Of a stretch of DNA of 64,000 nucleotides, positions 52,776 to 64,000 are shown in pieces. The notes under the pieces were generated by a model. The model was not told the origin of the DNA, did no database searches, and saw only the letters and a program-made list of their open reading frames with translations. Position numbers and translations under genes: made by a program. How positions within the stretch are numbered: the first letter of the stretch is position 1; each line of letters opens with the position of its first letter. The DNA is from Brachionus plicatilis (Eukaryota > Rotifera > Eurotatoria > Ploima > Brachionidae): positions 685,513 through 749,512 of the forward strand of contig QEOQ01000191.1 of assembly GCA_010279815.1 (NCBI GenBank), in the 5' to 3' direction.

Positions 52776-53525
52776 CAGACTTGTTTTTAAATCACAGTTT
52801 TAAGTCTAAGTCACAAAAATTTAAGTCAAGTCAGGACTTTAAAATTTTTTTTTTCAANNNNNNNNNNNNNNNNNNNNNNNNNNNNNNNNNNNNNNNNNNN
52901 NNNNNNNNNNNNNNNNNNNNNNNNNNNNNNNNNNNNNNNNNNNNNNNNNNNNNNNNNNNNNNNNNNNNNNNNNNNNNNNNNNNNNNNNNNNNNNNNNNNN
53001 NNNNNNNNNNNNNNNNNNNNNNNNNNNNNNNNNNNNNNNNNNNNNNNNNNNNNNNNNNNNNNNNNNNNNNNNNNNNNNNNNNNNNNNNNNNNNNNNNNNN
53101 NNNNNNNNNNNNNNNNNNNNNNNNNNNNNNNNNNNNNNNNNNNNNNNNNNNNNNNNNNNNNNNNNNNNNNNNNNNNNNNNNNNNNNNNNNNNNNNNNNNN
53201 NNNNNNNNNNNNNNNNNNNNNNNNNNNNNNNNNNNNNNNNNNNNNNNNNNNNNNNNNNNNNNNNNNNNNNNNNNNNNNNNNNNNNNNNNNNNNNNNNNNN
53301 NNNNNNNNNNNNNNNNNNNNNNNNNNNNNNNNNNNNNNNNNNNNNNNNNNNNNNNNNNNNNNNNNNNNNNNNNNNNNNNNNNNNNNNNNNNNNNNNNNNN
53401 NNNNNNNNNNNNNNNNNNNNNNNNNNNNNNNNNNNNNNNNNNNNNNNNNNNNNNNNNNNAAAAAAAAAATTTTTTAAGTCATTGACTTGACTTGACTTAA
53501 GACTTGTGACTTAAAAACAACTCTG
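52776..53525. mobile_element. AAGTC-family foldback element containing the assembly gap
   Basis: Left end CAGACTTGTTTTTAAATCAC and right end inverse of CAGAGTTGTTTTTAAGTCAC, both followed inwards by AAGTCAAGTC repeats. 52858-53459 is 602 N, placed exactly where the arms would fold, so the gap probably reflects the palindrome. Confidence 0.65.
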
Positions 53526-54120
53526 ATTATATTAGTGACATGTTACATATTAAATGAGCACTAACTTTTGAAATTGAAATATTAACTTTTTATGAAATGT
53601 CTGTAAAATTTAATAAATCGAAAGTTTTGGAATTGTAAAAAGCGTTAATTCAGATTTGATGACATGTGTAAAATTTAAAAGGTTAAAAGAATAGAATAAA
53701 TAAGTAAATAAAATCCTTTACAAATTGTTTTTTTAACATATTTTCTTTTACAATATGCATCAGACTCAAACAGAGTTGTTAGGTCTTAATTTTTTCAGAA
53801 AACACAAATAAAAATTTAATTTTTTTTTAAAATTTAAATGTAAAAAAGAATTATTAAATTATAAAAGTTTAATTGGGAAGTTGAATTTTTTTCTTTAAAA
53901 ACTAAAGAAAAAAGAATACATATTTTTAATTTATTTAATTTAGAGTTTAGAAAATATTTTTCAAGTGATTTTGAAAAAAGTAATGATTAATTTTAGAGTT
54001 TTTTGTGATATTTTTTATTTGATATTTTTTGAATTTTTTAGATACATATTTAGATAATTAATTAAATGATCAATTTTTAAAACGTAAGGATTTAAAGTAA
54101 AAAAATGGAAAGATTGCGGG

Positions 54121-54265
54121 AATTTTGAATTCTGAAACAATAACAAATATCTTAAAATGAAATAACTTTTTAACTATGAGCCTAAAAATTGTTCTGCAAA
54201 ATGTATCAGCTGATTAAGACTTTGAACCACCCAAATTAAGTCTCTGCATAAGCTCTGCAAGTCTG
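54121..54265. mobile_element. Single arm of the 23986-type foldback element
   Basis: AAAATTGTTCTGCAAAATGT and CTCTGCAAGTCTG words match the 24 kb element in order, without a second arm. Confidence 0.6.
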
Positions 54266-54548
54266 CAAAGAACTGTGAAAGGATCATTGTATCAAAAAAA
54301 TTAATATTTATTTAGAATCCTTGTAAAATTATCTATAAGATGATATATAAAACAAAATTTTCAAAAAGGCATTGTGCCGCGGAAATTTTTGTATAATTTT
54401 TGCCATTGCTTTTTGAACACCCGTTATATTAAAATTATTATTATTGTTTGCCATAACCCGATTCTTCTAATGACTATTTACAGCATTTTATCTCAACTGA
54501 GAATGTAATAAGTGCTTAAGATAAAACCAATTTGTGTCTATTGGAAAT

Positions 54549-54677
54549 AAATTAGGATGGTAAAATTGAGAATGAAATTCAGCTTGATGGCTATCCGGAA
54601 AATATTGAAATTTGTCTAGATGAAGAAAAACAATTTTTTATCAAAAAATTCTTTGCATCAAATGTTTCTAAATAACT
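54549..54677 (+). other. Short exon-like open frame, unassigned
   Basis: After a TTAG the frame D-G-K-I-E-N-E-I-Q-L-D-G-Y-P-E-N-I runs 42 codons to TAA with more balanced composition than its surroundings. No family recognised; it could be a remnant of a captured exon or of a transposon protein. Confidence 0.2.
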
Positions 54678-54793
54678 CATCAAGCACGGACTATTTCAAA
54701 CAAAACCATGTTCTTCTCAGGTAATTTAGTTATGCTTTATTTTTTAAACCTTCTTTGCATTTTTAGGAATAAACTTTTGTCAACCATTTCTCC

Positions 54794-55012
54794 GGGTCAT
54801 GTCCAAAATAAGTGTTCACCAAAAAATGTGATCATAGGTATCATGTCCAGAATGTGATCAGTGATCAATAATCACATATTTCGGTATCAAAAAAGCCACT
54901 AATTTATGAAAAAATAAAAATAAATTTTTTCAATATTAGTGATCAATTTTTGATCACAAAGAGTACACTTAATTTAATGGTGATCAAAATGATCACATTC
55001 TGGACATGACCC
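54794..55012. mobile_element. hAT-like MITE
   Basis: Ends GGGTCATGTCCA and TGGACATGACCC, flanked by ATTTCTCC and ATCTCTCC, an 8-bp target duplication with one mismatch as in the hAT superfamily. The interior has GTGATCA-type repeats in both orientations. Confidence 0.75.
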
Positions 55013-56321
55013 ATCTCTCCAAATATTTCACCCCTTTACCAGGGATTTTATTTTATTATTTTCATTAACTTTCAAATTTTGTGTTAAGATATTTTTAGGT
55101 ATCAATTTTTCTTAAAAATTTTTTTTTTGCTTTAAAGTATTTGATTTTAAAATTTTACTTTCGAATCTTAAATTTAAGATTAAAATATTTACAGAAACGA
55201 ATTTTATGATATTTTCGTGAGACATGTTAAGGATAAAAATATTTATTTGTATATCAGAATGAAAAACCAAATTTTCTACATTATCAAAAAAAAAGATAAA
55301 TTTTTTTCAATTTTCGAAAACCTAAAAAAAAAAATTCAAAAAATTTAATTTTTTTCCTAATAGCAAAATTTAAATTTAAAACAAAAAAAAAATCTAAATG
55401 TACTGAAAAGTTTGATGATTTCAAAAAATAATGTCTTATTTACAAAATTAAATTTTCCCCTGCTTCTCTGGTGTCCAAACCAAAGCTTTTATTTGAATCA
55501 AAAGAATTAAAATTTAATTTTCAAGCAAACACATTAATTGTTTTTTTATTTTGATTTCAAAAGTTGGATATTTCTAAGACTAAAATACTTTAGTGTCTAA
55601 CAATTAAATAAGTTAAAAAAATTTTTTTAATAAGTCAAGACTTTATCTTGCGACTTTTGCTTATTTTGGAAAATATCATTGCAGTAAAAAAAAAAATTAT
55701 TTTATTGTCTATAACAGAGCTGAGCAGGAGATAATAAAATTAAAAAAATAGAAAGACATATCTTAAATTAAATAAAACATTGTAAAAAATCATTTTATTT
55801 TTAAATTGAATTTTTAATGTAAATGACCAAAGCTTTGAAGTAAAAAATAATAAAAGATGAAAATGTAAGATTTTAGCGAATAAAAATTCTTAAGCTCTTA
55901 TTTTTTATTCGAGTTACTTTATATTTCGAATTGGTAAATACCACAAAGCTAAATAAAAAAAAAAAAAAAAAAAACTAGAATTTAAGACAATCAATCACAC
56001 ACACGTAATCACTAGGTTATTTAACAATGAGAAAATATAAATTTAATGAAAAATCGATTTAGAAATTAAACATCAAACTATATTTTACAATATTTGGCAT
56101 ATCCTGGACACTAAGATTTTTGTTGAACTGAAAAACAAACGGTTATAACATCAAGAGTCCAAGATACTTAAAATTCTTAAATAATTGTATAATTTTGATT
56201 AAATTTAATTTTTACATAGTTTTAATAAAAAATAAAAATTCGTTGTCTAGAATTAATTTAAATTAACAAAATATTTCCTAGTCGTTCCTTATGTTCAGCC
56301 AAAAAATTGTATTGCTTCGTT
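55013..56321. other. Intergenic/3' flank of the MRCK-like gene
   Basis: AT-rich with a long A-run near 55953. TTTATT (AATAAA on the minus strand) occurs near 55907, about 415 nt past the stop codon, and could be the poly(A) signal. No other gene seen. Confidence 0.4.
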
Positions 56322-59300
56322 TTATGTATTGGATGCACTGCTGCTGTGACTTCGATTGACGGAGCTTCTTTGTGAATTTTTGCCCATCATTGAGTCTAAA
56401 ATTAAAATATTTGAAAATAATTATAAAAAGAATTTTTTAAAAATAAAAAATTTAGTTTCATATTAGATTTTTTCTATTGAAATTTTTTATGTAAAATTGG
56501 TATAAACTAAAATTAGAGCAATTGATGGAATTAAAAATTTTCAGAGTTTAAAAACAATCAACTAAGAGGTTATCTAAAAAAATCATTCCCAAATAGAAAT
56601 ACTAAAAATAGATTTAACTTTTCTTTAGAATATATCTTTGAAAATAATTGAAATCATTAGAAGCTATTGTCATAAATAAGATAAAATATATGTTCGTTAG
56701 ATACCAAATGAACTGATATATTTATTTAACATACTAATATTTTGAACTGTTAATTTTTTTTAATTTTTCCTTTTGAGCGTGTTAGAAGAAAAAACATAAA
56801 AAAATGAAATCTAATGTTTGGCAATACTTTGAATATCTAAAAATCAATCGAAAATCAAAAATATTTTATTCAAATTGTACTAAATTTCAATCATTTATTA
56901 AAGTTGATTTAAAATTACACAATTTATTTTCTGCTTAATTTTGATTACTTAAATTTTTTATTAATGTCTTCAAATCAGAAATTTATTTAGAAATTTTTGA
57001 ATCCTTTTAATTTAATGTAATCAATCTTGACACTTTTCAATAAACTTTTATTTTTTGTTCCTGAAGTAAATGCCTATGAGAGCTAAATAATGCCAAGTTT
57101 TGAACAAAAAAGCATTTTAAGTGACTTTTTGGATTTGAGGTATGTAATTAAAGTTTTAAAATATAAATTTTAAAATCCAATTCAAAGACTACATTTAAAT
57201 AAAAATAAAATAAAAATCTTAACTTATAATTTGTTTTTGTTAGTAAAATTTTTAAAAATTTGCAATTTTTTTCTTAAAAAAGTATTATTCGGTCTTTTTT
57301 TAGACAGATTCATCAGGCTGTTAATTTATCTTGAGAGTTAAAGCTAAAAATTGAAATATATTAGAAATTATTGTGGTGATATGATTAAAAATTTAGTTTT
57401 AATAGACCAAAAAATGAATGGAACTGTAACTCCTTACATACTTTTTCTTGTGGTTCAAATGTAGAATGGGTCGAAAGATTAATGAAAAAATGTTTTTTTA
57501 ATTTTACTTAATTTCATTATTAATGTAATGATCTAATAAATTTGAATTTAAGCTTAAAATTTTTAATAAATAAAGCTGGTCCAAAAAAATGACAAATTTT
57601 GTTAAATAAAAAAAAGTTAAGGAGGATAACTTTTTTACTGCCAAAAATCATTAAATTTTTTAATAGGAATCTTTTTGCTTTTTAATAAAAATACTATTGA
57701 TTAAATGTATTCAAACCAGAGTTTTTTTGAAGTTATCAAGTCAAAGTCAAGTCATTAGACTTGACTTGAAATTTTTGTTTTAAAAAGTTTTAATTTAAAA
57801 TTCATGTGACCGTCCAACTAACTACATGGAACTGAAAAAAATTCAAATATTAATTTTGCATTAAAACTGACTCATTTTTGAAAGCTGATGAAATATACAA
57901 TTTATTATTTTAGATGATTAAAAATAGATTATAATGATTAACACTCAAAGGACCAAGGAGTTTTAAAGACCCTTTTTGATGCTTATTTTGCTCTTTGCTC
58001 AATATATTTAATCATTTTTGACAATTTTTTTTTTTCATCAAATCTAAAATCAAAAAAATATTATAATTAATTCATTTTTGTTTTAAAATATTTTTGTTTT
58101 TCTGCAAAAAAAATAATATACACGTTAAGGCCCAAGAGGGTTTTTTTGGACCCAACAGAAATATTGCCTTTTTTTTTTGTAAAATAAATTAAAGACCAAG
58201 CTAATCATGCTTTAAATTTCAAAATCTACTTAAATTAAATAATTCCTTTTATAAATTACAATTTTATGAACCATGACTCGACGAAAAGCTGCCTTAAAAG
58301 CTCTTGAACTTCTTAGAAATGCGGATGATACCCAATCAGTAGCCTCTGATGATGATGATAATGATTATGAGGATAATGATGACTTTGATAATGATTTTGA
58401 AGATAAAATGGAAACAACAAATCAGCCTAATGCTGAAAATGATTCAGATGAAGACTCTGATAATGAAGAAACTGAAGGCGAAGAAGAAACTGAAGAAACT
58501 AACATAGACAAAACTTCGAAAAATGGAACGATATGGATAAGATTGAAAGATAGAGAAGAGACAAGTCTTAGAAAAAAGATTAATTTTAATGAGAAAGTTG
58601 GACCAACAAGCTATGCTACACGTCAGATAAATGAGACCAAACTTTCAGCGTTTTTTATGATTTTTGGCAGATGAATTACTGGAAATGGTAATTAAAAGTG
58701 TACAGCCTACAACTCCAATTACTCCAGTTGCTTCTAGAAAGCGCTTAGCAAGCACTGAGATTGATTCATCTGCAAAAAAAAAGTGTCAAATTAGGTTATG
58801 TAATGGAAACAAATCGAACTTTAATTGTGACAAATGCAAACAATTTACATGTGGTCCTTGTCTAGGGGAGAAGGTTTTCAAATCGATTTGTAAAAATTGT
58901 TACGATCAAGGACTGAGAATTTAGATAAAATTTTAATTTTTTTAGATAAAAAAATTTTTTTCTTGAATTTTTATCAAATTTTTTTTATAAATAATTTTAG
59001 GTTTTTACTTAAATCTAGACAAAATTTTTTTTGAAAGCATAACAAAAATGATTAAAGACATTTATTTTTGCAATCTGTAACATTTTTTAACATATTTTGA
59101 ATAAATAATCTAGTTTATTTTATCTAAAAAGCAAATCTTATTTTAGGGGTTTTTTGGACCCCTTTGATACTTAACTAAATAAAAAAATTGGGCCTTTGAG
59201 TGTTAAAGATTCGAAAATTTCAAAAAATGTAAAATTTGTGTCACACAAATAAAAAAAAAATATTTTTTTGTTATATATTAAAATAAATTACTAATAGATC

Positions 59301-60587
59301 AATGTGCTGAATCAATATTTTATTCTCAATAAAAAAAATAGCATTTCAAGCACCTAATTTAGTGATCTATTAATACCCATAGCACCTTTCCTATTTTCAA
59401 GTTCACTTACATCTAAATCGAATAAACTAATTACCATTGTACAAAACCGAATGGGTTTTCAAAGTATTCGGAATGGACTGGGCCAAGCTTTCGTTGTTAT
59501 TCATGTTTCCATTTTGATTGCTTGTGTTGACCGAAGAATTGAGCGAATTGGGCGAGTGGAGAATGGACGACGAGGACGAAGAAGATGAAGAGAGAGAAGA
59601 GGACTTGACTTGGGCTTGTATATTGGGCAATTGATGAGCTGACGTTGGTGAAATGTTCGATTTGTTCAGAGTAGGGCTTGATGGAACTTTAATGGACACA
59701 TTTTCTTTGGCAAGTCCGAACTCCTCGAGGCCTCGAACCACATGTCTAAAATTAGTGGGGGCCGAAATTTCATTTTTTGTTATTTGTCTCATTCCGCTTG
59801 AAGATTGGGACTTTTTAGGTGGCGGATGATAATTTTGGTTGAAAGTGCTCGATTCATTGAGGGAAATGTTAACTAAACGACTGGTGCCGGACAGTGGTGG
59901 CAGTCCACCGGAGTTTTCCGAAGACATTAGGCTTTTGCTCTCATTTGGACCAATGTGCTGAATGTGCTGGAAGTTAATTGGACCAGAGATGAGCGATTTT
60001 CGCGAGTTGGCACAAGCTGACGCACTTGAGCTCGAATAGTTGAGAGCAGTGGAACCTTGGTGCCCTGTATGGTTCAAAGTGTTATTGTTCAGAGTGGTGT
60101 TTGCCAAGGAGAGATAAGTTTCTTCGCTACGATTCAGTGAGCTTTTGCGAAATTTACTTTTAATTAAGGATCGATTTCGAGGTGCTATAGATATTATGTC
60201 ATCTTTTAATTTAATGAGCATTAATCAGTTATTATTATTTAAACAAGCAAATGATTATTGTTTAGCTTACCTTCACCAATATGCTTTAGGTGTATTAAAC
60301 TGGTGGCATCTTGTGATTCAACTGATATGCATAAAGAACCGGATCGATCAAGAGGTTTGGTCTACGAAAATTATTTATTTTTAAATTAAGAATTTATTTA
60401 AATTTGTTTAATACTTTTGAAAATTGTAAAATTTGAATCCATTCTCCTTTGGCTACATTGAAAACGTCGATTCCGCGTTCACAAAAGCACATCAGGTACG
60501 GGTCTTTGTAAGCCACATGCAATGGCTTACTAGGCCACATTATCTCTTCCATTCGATTTCGGCGTCCATTTATATTTACATAAACAC
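56322..60587 (-). CDS. MRCK/CDC42BP-like kinase, C-terminal part (CNH end, CRIB, tail), 5' incomplete
   Basis: Exons: 60415-60587, 60271-60361, 59435-60184, 56322-56395 (stop TAA at 56322-56324); phases match at each join. The first two encode the end of a CNH (citron homology) domain: G-V-Y-V-N-I-N-G-R-R-N-R, E-I-M-W-P, P-Y-L-M-C-F, G-I-D-V-F-N-V, E-W-I-Q-I-L and K-P-L-D-R-S-G-S-L. The third has the CRIB motif I-S-G-P-I-N-F-Q-H-I-Q-H-I-G-P, which binds GTP-Cdc42/Rac, then a second similar motif I-S-A-P-T-N-F-R-H-V-V-R-G, then long Ser/Asn-rich segments. CNH followed by CRIB at the C-terminus is the MRCK (Drosophila Genghis Khan) arrangement; the kinase, coiled coil, C1 and PH parts would lie right of the window. 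The family phosphorylates myosin regulators downstream of Cdc42. A piggyBac relic sits in its last intron. Confidence 0.9.
57942..59202 (+). mobile_element. piggyBac-derived non-autonomous element in the last MRCK intron
   Basis: Ends CACTCAAAGGACCAA and (inverted) CACTCAAAGGCCCAA, 14 of 15 identical, each flanked by TTAA (57938-57941 and 59203-59206), the piggyBac target. Subterminal GGACCC-type motifs recur on both sides (58149 and 59157). The interior holds a broken transposase at 58273-58924. Confidence 0.92.
58273..58924 (+). pseudogene. piggyBac transposase remnant: N-terminus and Cys-rich C-terminus, core deleted
   Basis: ATG 58273 opens a typical acidic piggyBac N-terminus, then I-W-I-R-L-K-D-R and the N-E-T-K-L-S-A-F-F motif. 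A one-base slip near 58665 leads to A-D-E-L-L-E-M-V-I-K-S, where the DDE core should begin. Instead the frame passes straight to the linker and the C-terminal cross-brace cysteines (C-Q-I-R-L-C, C-D-K-C, C-G-P-C, C-K-N-C) and stops at 58924. The ~300-residue catalytic part is missing. Confidence 0.85.
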
Positions 60588-61639
60588 CTAAATCTAAATT
60601 AAAAATTTTTAGCTTTATTTTTTAAGTTTTTTTTTAATTCAAAATTTTGAATTAGTTTGATTCTAAGAGTTATTTTAAAAAGACAGGGAAAGAAACCTTC
60701 AATTAATTTAGAGAAATGTCAACTATATTTTCGTCAATACTAACTTATCAATTATATTAAATATTTTTGTTACTTAAAATAAATAATTGTGAATTAAATT
60801 TAATAATTGTCAATTAAATTAATTTATTAAATATTTGCCTCAAAATAGTGCCGGATCCGTCTTCAATCAAAGTTTCAATATATATTTTAGAGGGCGATCA
60901 CAGCGACCCAGAATTTCCTCTGAAACAAAAGCATTGCAAAAAAATAAGAAGCTAAAACATTTCCATATTTATGAAAAACGATTTTTTTTTTTTTTAATTT
61001 TCTTTCATTTTACATTGACAAATATTTTTTTGAATTGATAAAAATAAAAAATAATTGACAAAACATTTATTTAAATGACGTTAATTAATTAAAAATGACT
61101 CTTGCATAACTGTCGAATTATCTAGTTTTAATTGACAAATATTTATTTTTTTATTGACATTTATGTATATTAATTGACACAATATCATTTAGTCCTTTAA
61201 AAATTCCAAAAATTAATTTCTTAAGACTTTCAAGCAAAAAAACAATTTTTTTATTTTCATTAAATCTTATCTTAGTTTTTTTTAAGTAAAATAAAATTTT
61301 TTTTTCAATTAATGCATTTGATCCTGTTCACTAAAAATTGAAATTAATAAAATTGAAAAAAAAAATTTACAATACAAAAAAGCTAAATTTTTTTTTAGAG
61401 TTGATAAATTTAAATCAAAAATGATACTAATTGTTTCATATACTCTTGGTGCATAATATTGGAGGGCGTGTCATATTTAAGCTTCTAAAAATGATCGAAC
61501 TGCTGAATCCTGACTAACTTGTATTCTTTTGATGTTAGGTTCTGAGAATGAATTTAAACAAGGGAAAGAATGATTCAAGATTTATTCTATCAAAGATTTG
61601 TAAAGATTACCTAATGTTTTTGGCAATAGACCCCATTTC
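60588..61639. other. MRCK-like gene intron, GC-richer island only
   Basis: Mostly AT-rich. The 60841-60920 stretch (GCCGGATCCGTC, GGGCGATCACAGCGACCCAG) stands out in composition and may be part of an unidentified repeat. No splice-compatible CNH exon was found here. Confidence 0.4.
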
Positions 61640-61945
61640 GGCAAAATGTAATTTATTGTACATTATTATATTTTTACATTTTTACATTTTTGAGAGAAGA
61701 AAAAAAAAACTCAAAATCAAAAAATCTAAAAAAATTTTCATTCAAGAAAAGTAATAATAAATTCGCAATTAATTTAAAGGGATTTTCAAAAAATTATCCT
61801 TGGTTTTTACATTTAAATATTCCTAAAACTCCCTTTTAATTAATTGCGAATTTATTATTACTTTTCTTGAATGAAAATTTTTTTAGATTTTTTGATTTTT
61901 AGATTTTTTTTTCTTCTCTCAAAAATGTAAAAATGTAAAAATATA
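61640..61945. mobile_element. Foldback MITE, copy 2
   Basis: Same family as 31195-31517, with AAGAAAAGTAATAATAAATT arms in both orientations around CCTTGGTTTTTACATTTAAA. The right terminus is truncated where the next foldback (61950) begins. Confidence 0.75.
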
Positions 61946-61949
61946 AAAG

Positions 61950-62377
61950 TACCATCGAAACGATGTTATGAAATTTTTTTATTTTTTTTTTAGAATAAAC
62001 CTTGACGTCTGACTTTAAACTAAGAGTAAGCGCAAAACTTTGATTTTATTCTTAGAATAATTTCGAATTTATTTTGCAATAAACTTAAAAAATTGTAGAG
62101 TTAAATTCGAAATTAAAAAAAATTAAAAATTAAACTTTATTCTAATTTTTGTATTTATTCTAAGAGTAAAAATTAAATTCGATTAAAAATTAAAAATTAA
62201 AATTAAATTTAAAATTAAAAAATTCGATTTAATAGCCAAAAAAACTGTATAAAAACATTTATTTTTTATTTTGCCTAATAATTTTACCAAGTTTTGCGCT
62301 TACACTTAGTTTAAAGTCAGACGTCAAGGTTTATTCTAAAAAAAAATAAAAAAAATTTTAACATGGTTTCGATGGTA
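61950..62377. mobile_element. Foldback element with TACCATCGAAAC ends
   Basis: Inverted arms of about 90 bp run from TACCATCGAAACGATG and include AATAAACCTTGACGTCTGAC and AAACTAAGAGTAAGCGCAAA. They abut the 61640 MITE. No ORF. Confidence 0.75.
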
Positions 62378-62612
62378 TTAGTTCCGTATGGAATAAACTC
62401 AAATTTTGACATTGTCCCAAGAGCAATGGTCACGAGTTTACGGTAATTTTAAAATTTGTTCACATTTATTCACATGCCATTAATAATGAATTTTTATTAT
62501 TTTTAAAAATAGTTCTCAATTTTAAATAACATGTCGCTAAAATAGGGTACTATTTTTTAAAGACATGTCAATTAATTCGGATATTTATTAATTCTGGCGT
62601 AAATTAACGTCA

Positions 62613-62809
62613 TTAAATGTTGATTAATCGTTCAAGTAACTTTCCAAGACAACTTATCATACTAATTGGACGATGGTTATTAGGGTCTTGAGTGAAGGAG
62701 ATTTCTTAGGGATCATGGTTATACTTGCTATTTCCCAGGATTTTGGTACTTGTCCTAGTTCCGAACTCATGTTAAAGAGTTGACTTATTTCATTCAGAGT
62801 CTCAAAAAG
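62613..62809 (-). pseudogene. Non-LTR reverse transcriptase fragment
   Basis: Minus-strand translation with one frameshift near 62700 gives L-F-N-M-S-S-E-L-G-Q-V-P-K-S-W-E, I-T-M-I-P-K-K and then N-H-R-P-I-S-M-I-S-C-L-G-K-L-L-E, the N-terminal RT blocks of jockey/CR1-type elements. Confidence 0.8.
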
Positions 62810-62945
62810 TAAATTTAAATTTTGTGTAAGTTTTGTTTATTTACTTGTTTATCTGTACCGAGCTAATGCGGAAAAAAAAGTCCGGACTTGGACTTGACTT
62901 GATACTTGTCACTTTTAAACAACTCTGTTTTTTACTCTGTTTTTA

Positions 62946-64000
62946 GTTCGAGTGAAAAAATAATCATAGGAGAATGCTGCGTAAAGATACAAAAAAAAAA
63001 TCGGACCTGTACTTTTGAATATAAAAAATTTGAAAGCTTGGACTTGGACTTGAGAAAACGAATTTAAAAGAAAATAAAAAATCTAGGACTTTTTAAAAAA
63101 AAGATTTTAAAAATCCTAGACTTTTTAGAAAAAAAAATTTAAAAGCTTAGACTTTAAACTTTAAAAAAAAAATAAAAATTAGGACTAAAATTTTTGTAAA
63201 AAAAAATTTGTAAAAAAAATTTTTTTTTCACTTTGGACTTTTGAAAACAACAAAAAATTTAAAGTCCGGTTTTTGATTTAGAAAAAGAATTCTAAAAAAA
63301 AACTTAAAAAATCTTGGACTTTTTAAAAAAAAAATTTTTAAATCCTAAACTTTTTAGAAATAAAATTTAAAAGCTTGGACTTGTACTTTTGAATAAAATT
63401 AAAAAACAAAAAATTTAAAAATCTTTGATTTTAAAAAAAAAAAAATAAAAAATTTAATAATTAAACAATCTTAAACTTTTTAGAAAAAAAATTTAAAAAA
63501 AATCTTAAAAAATCTTGGACATTTAAAGCTTGGACTTGAACTTTTGAAAAAAATTAAAAAATTTAAAATTAAAAAATCTTTGACTTTTTAGAAAAAAAAT
63601 TTAAAAGCTTGAACTTGTACTTTTGAATAAAATTAAAAAATAAAAAATTTAAAAATCTTTAATTTTTAAAAAAAAAAATTATAAAATTTAATAATTAGGA
63701 CTTGGATTTTGGACTTTAAAAAAAAATTAAAAATTTAATAATCAAACAATCTTAAACTTTTTAGAAAAAAAATTTTAAAAAAATCTTAAAAAATCTTTGA
63801 CTTTTTAGAAAAAAAATTTAAAAGCTTGAACTTGAACTTTTGAAAAAAATTAAAAAATTAAAAATTAAAAAATCTTTGACTTTTTAGAAAAAAAATTTAA
63901 AAGCTTGAACTTGTACTTTAAAAAAAAAATAAAAAATTTAATAATTAGGACTTGAATTTTTGGAATTTTTTATTTTTTTTGTACTTTTGAAATAAATAAA
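62946..64000. repeat. Degenerate satellite of AAGCTTGGACTT units, runs off the window
   Basis: AAAGCTTGGACTTGGACTT-like and ATCTTTGACTTTTTAGAAAA words recur irregularly (about 63028, 63141, 63370, 63530, 63604, 63820, 63899). Spacing varies because of A- and T-run length changes. It adjoins an AAGTC-family terminus at 62880-62927. Confidence 0.7.

Overview
The window is a very AT-rich piece of a metazoan nuclear genome. It has short introns (48 and 51 nt in one gene), introns of several kb that are packed with transposon remnants, 5S rRNA genes, and animal-only protein families (a polycystin-1-type receptor/channel and an MRCK-type Cdc42-binding kinase). Base composition, the mix of Mutator-like, piggyBac and non-LTR elements, and the compact introns would suit a monogonont rotifer (Brachionus-like) or another small AT-rich invertebrate. 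That placement is an inference and no marker here proves it.

One gene dominates. A polycystin-1-like gene runs on the minus strand from at least 50443 down to 5992 and leaves the window on the 3' side; its first exons were not found. I could join 24 exons (10092 coding nt, 3364 codons) with matching splice phases at every junction. In order they encode seven tandem ~250-residue ectodomain modules that I do not recognise, an REJ region, a GAIN/GPS region, TM1, a PLAT domain, TM2 to TM6, and the start of the extracellular polycystin loop. The pore segments and C-terminus must lie left of position 1.

The long introns hold other genes. On the plus strand, inside the 19478-25193 intron, sits a complete three-exon secreted purple acid phosphatase (ACP5-like) that has lost its last ~25 codons to a frameshift. 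The introns either side of the TM3-TM6 exon contain seven 5S rRNA genes. Each 5S gene is paired head-to-head with a conserved ~116-nt putative Pol III RNA. Six pairs lie in two direct copies of a ~3.8 kb segment (511-4265 and 10979-14895), and the seventh is a lone inverted pair (9424-9870).

Right of the polycystin gene, also on the minus strand, is the 3' end of a CDC42BP/MRCK-like gene (56322-60587): the end of the CNH domain, a CRIB motif, a second degenerate CRIB and a Ser/Asn-rich tail.

Transposon content is high. There is a Mutator-like element with a 9-bp target duplication (40744-42190), a piggyBac element with TTAA ends (57942-59202), and a third DNA element with 23-bp perfect inverted repeats (51166-51968). 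All three keep short terminal protein segments but lack any transposase core. A cluster of non-LTR retrotransposon 3' ends fills 46.9-49.0 kb. There are also many foldback/MITE families, several nested in one another, and a degenerate AAGTC-type satellite that runs off the right edge.
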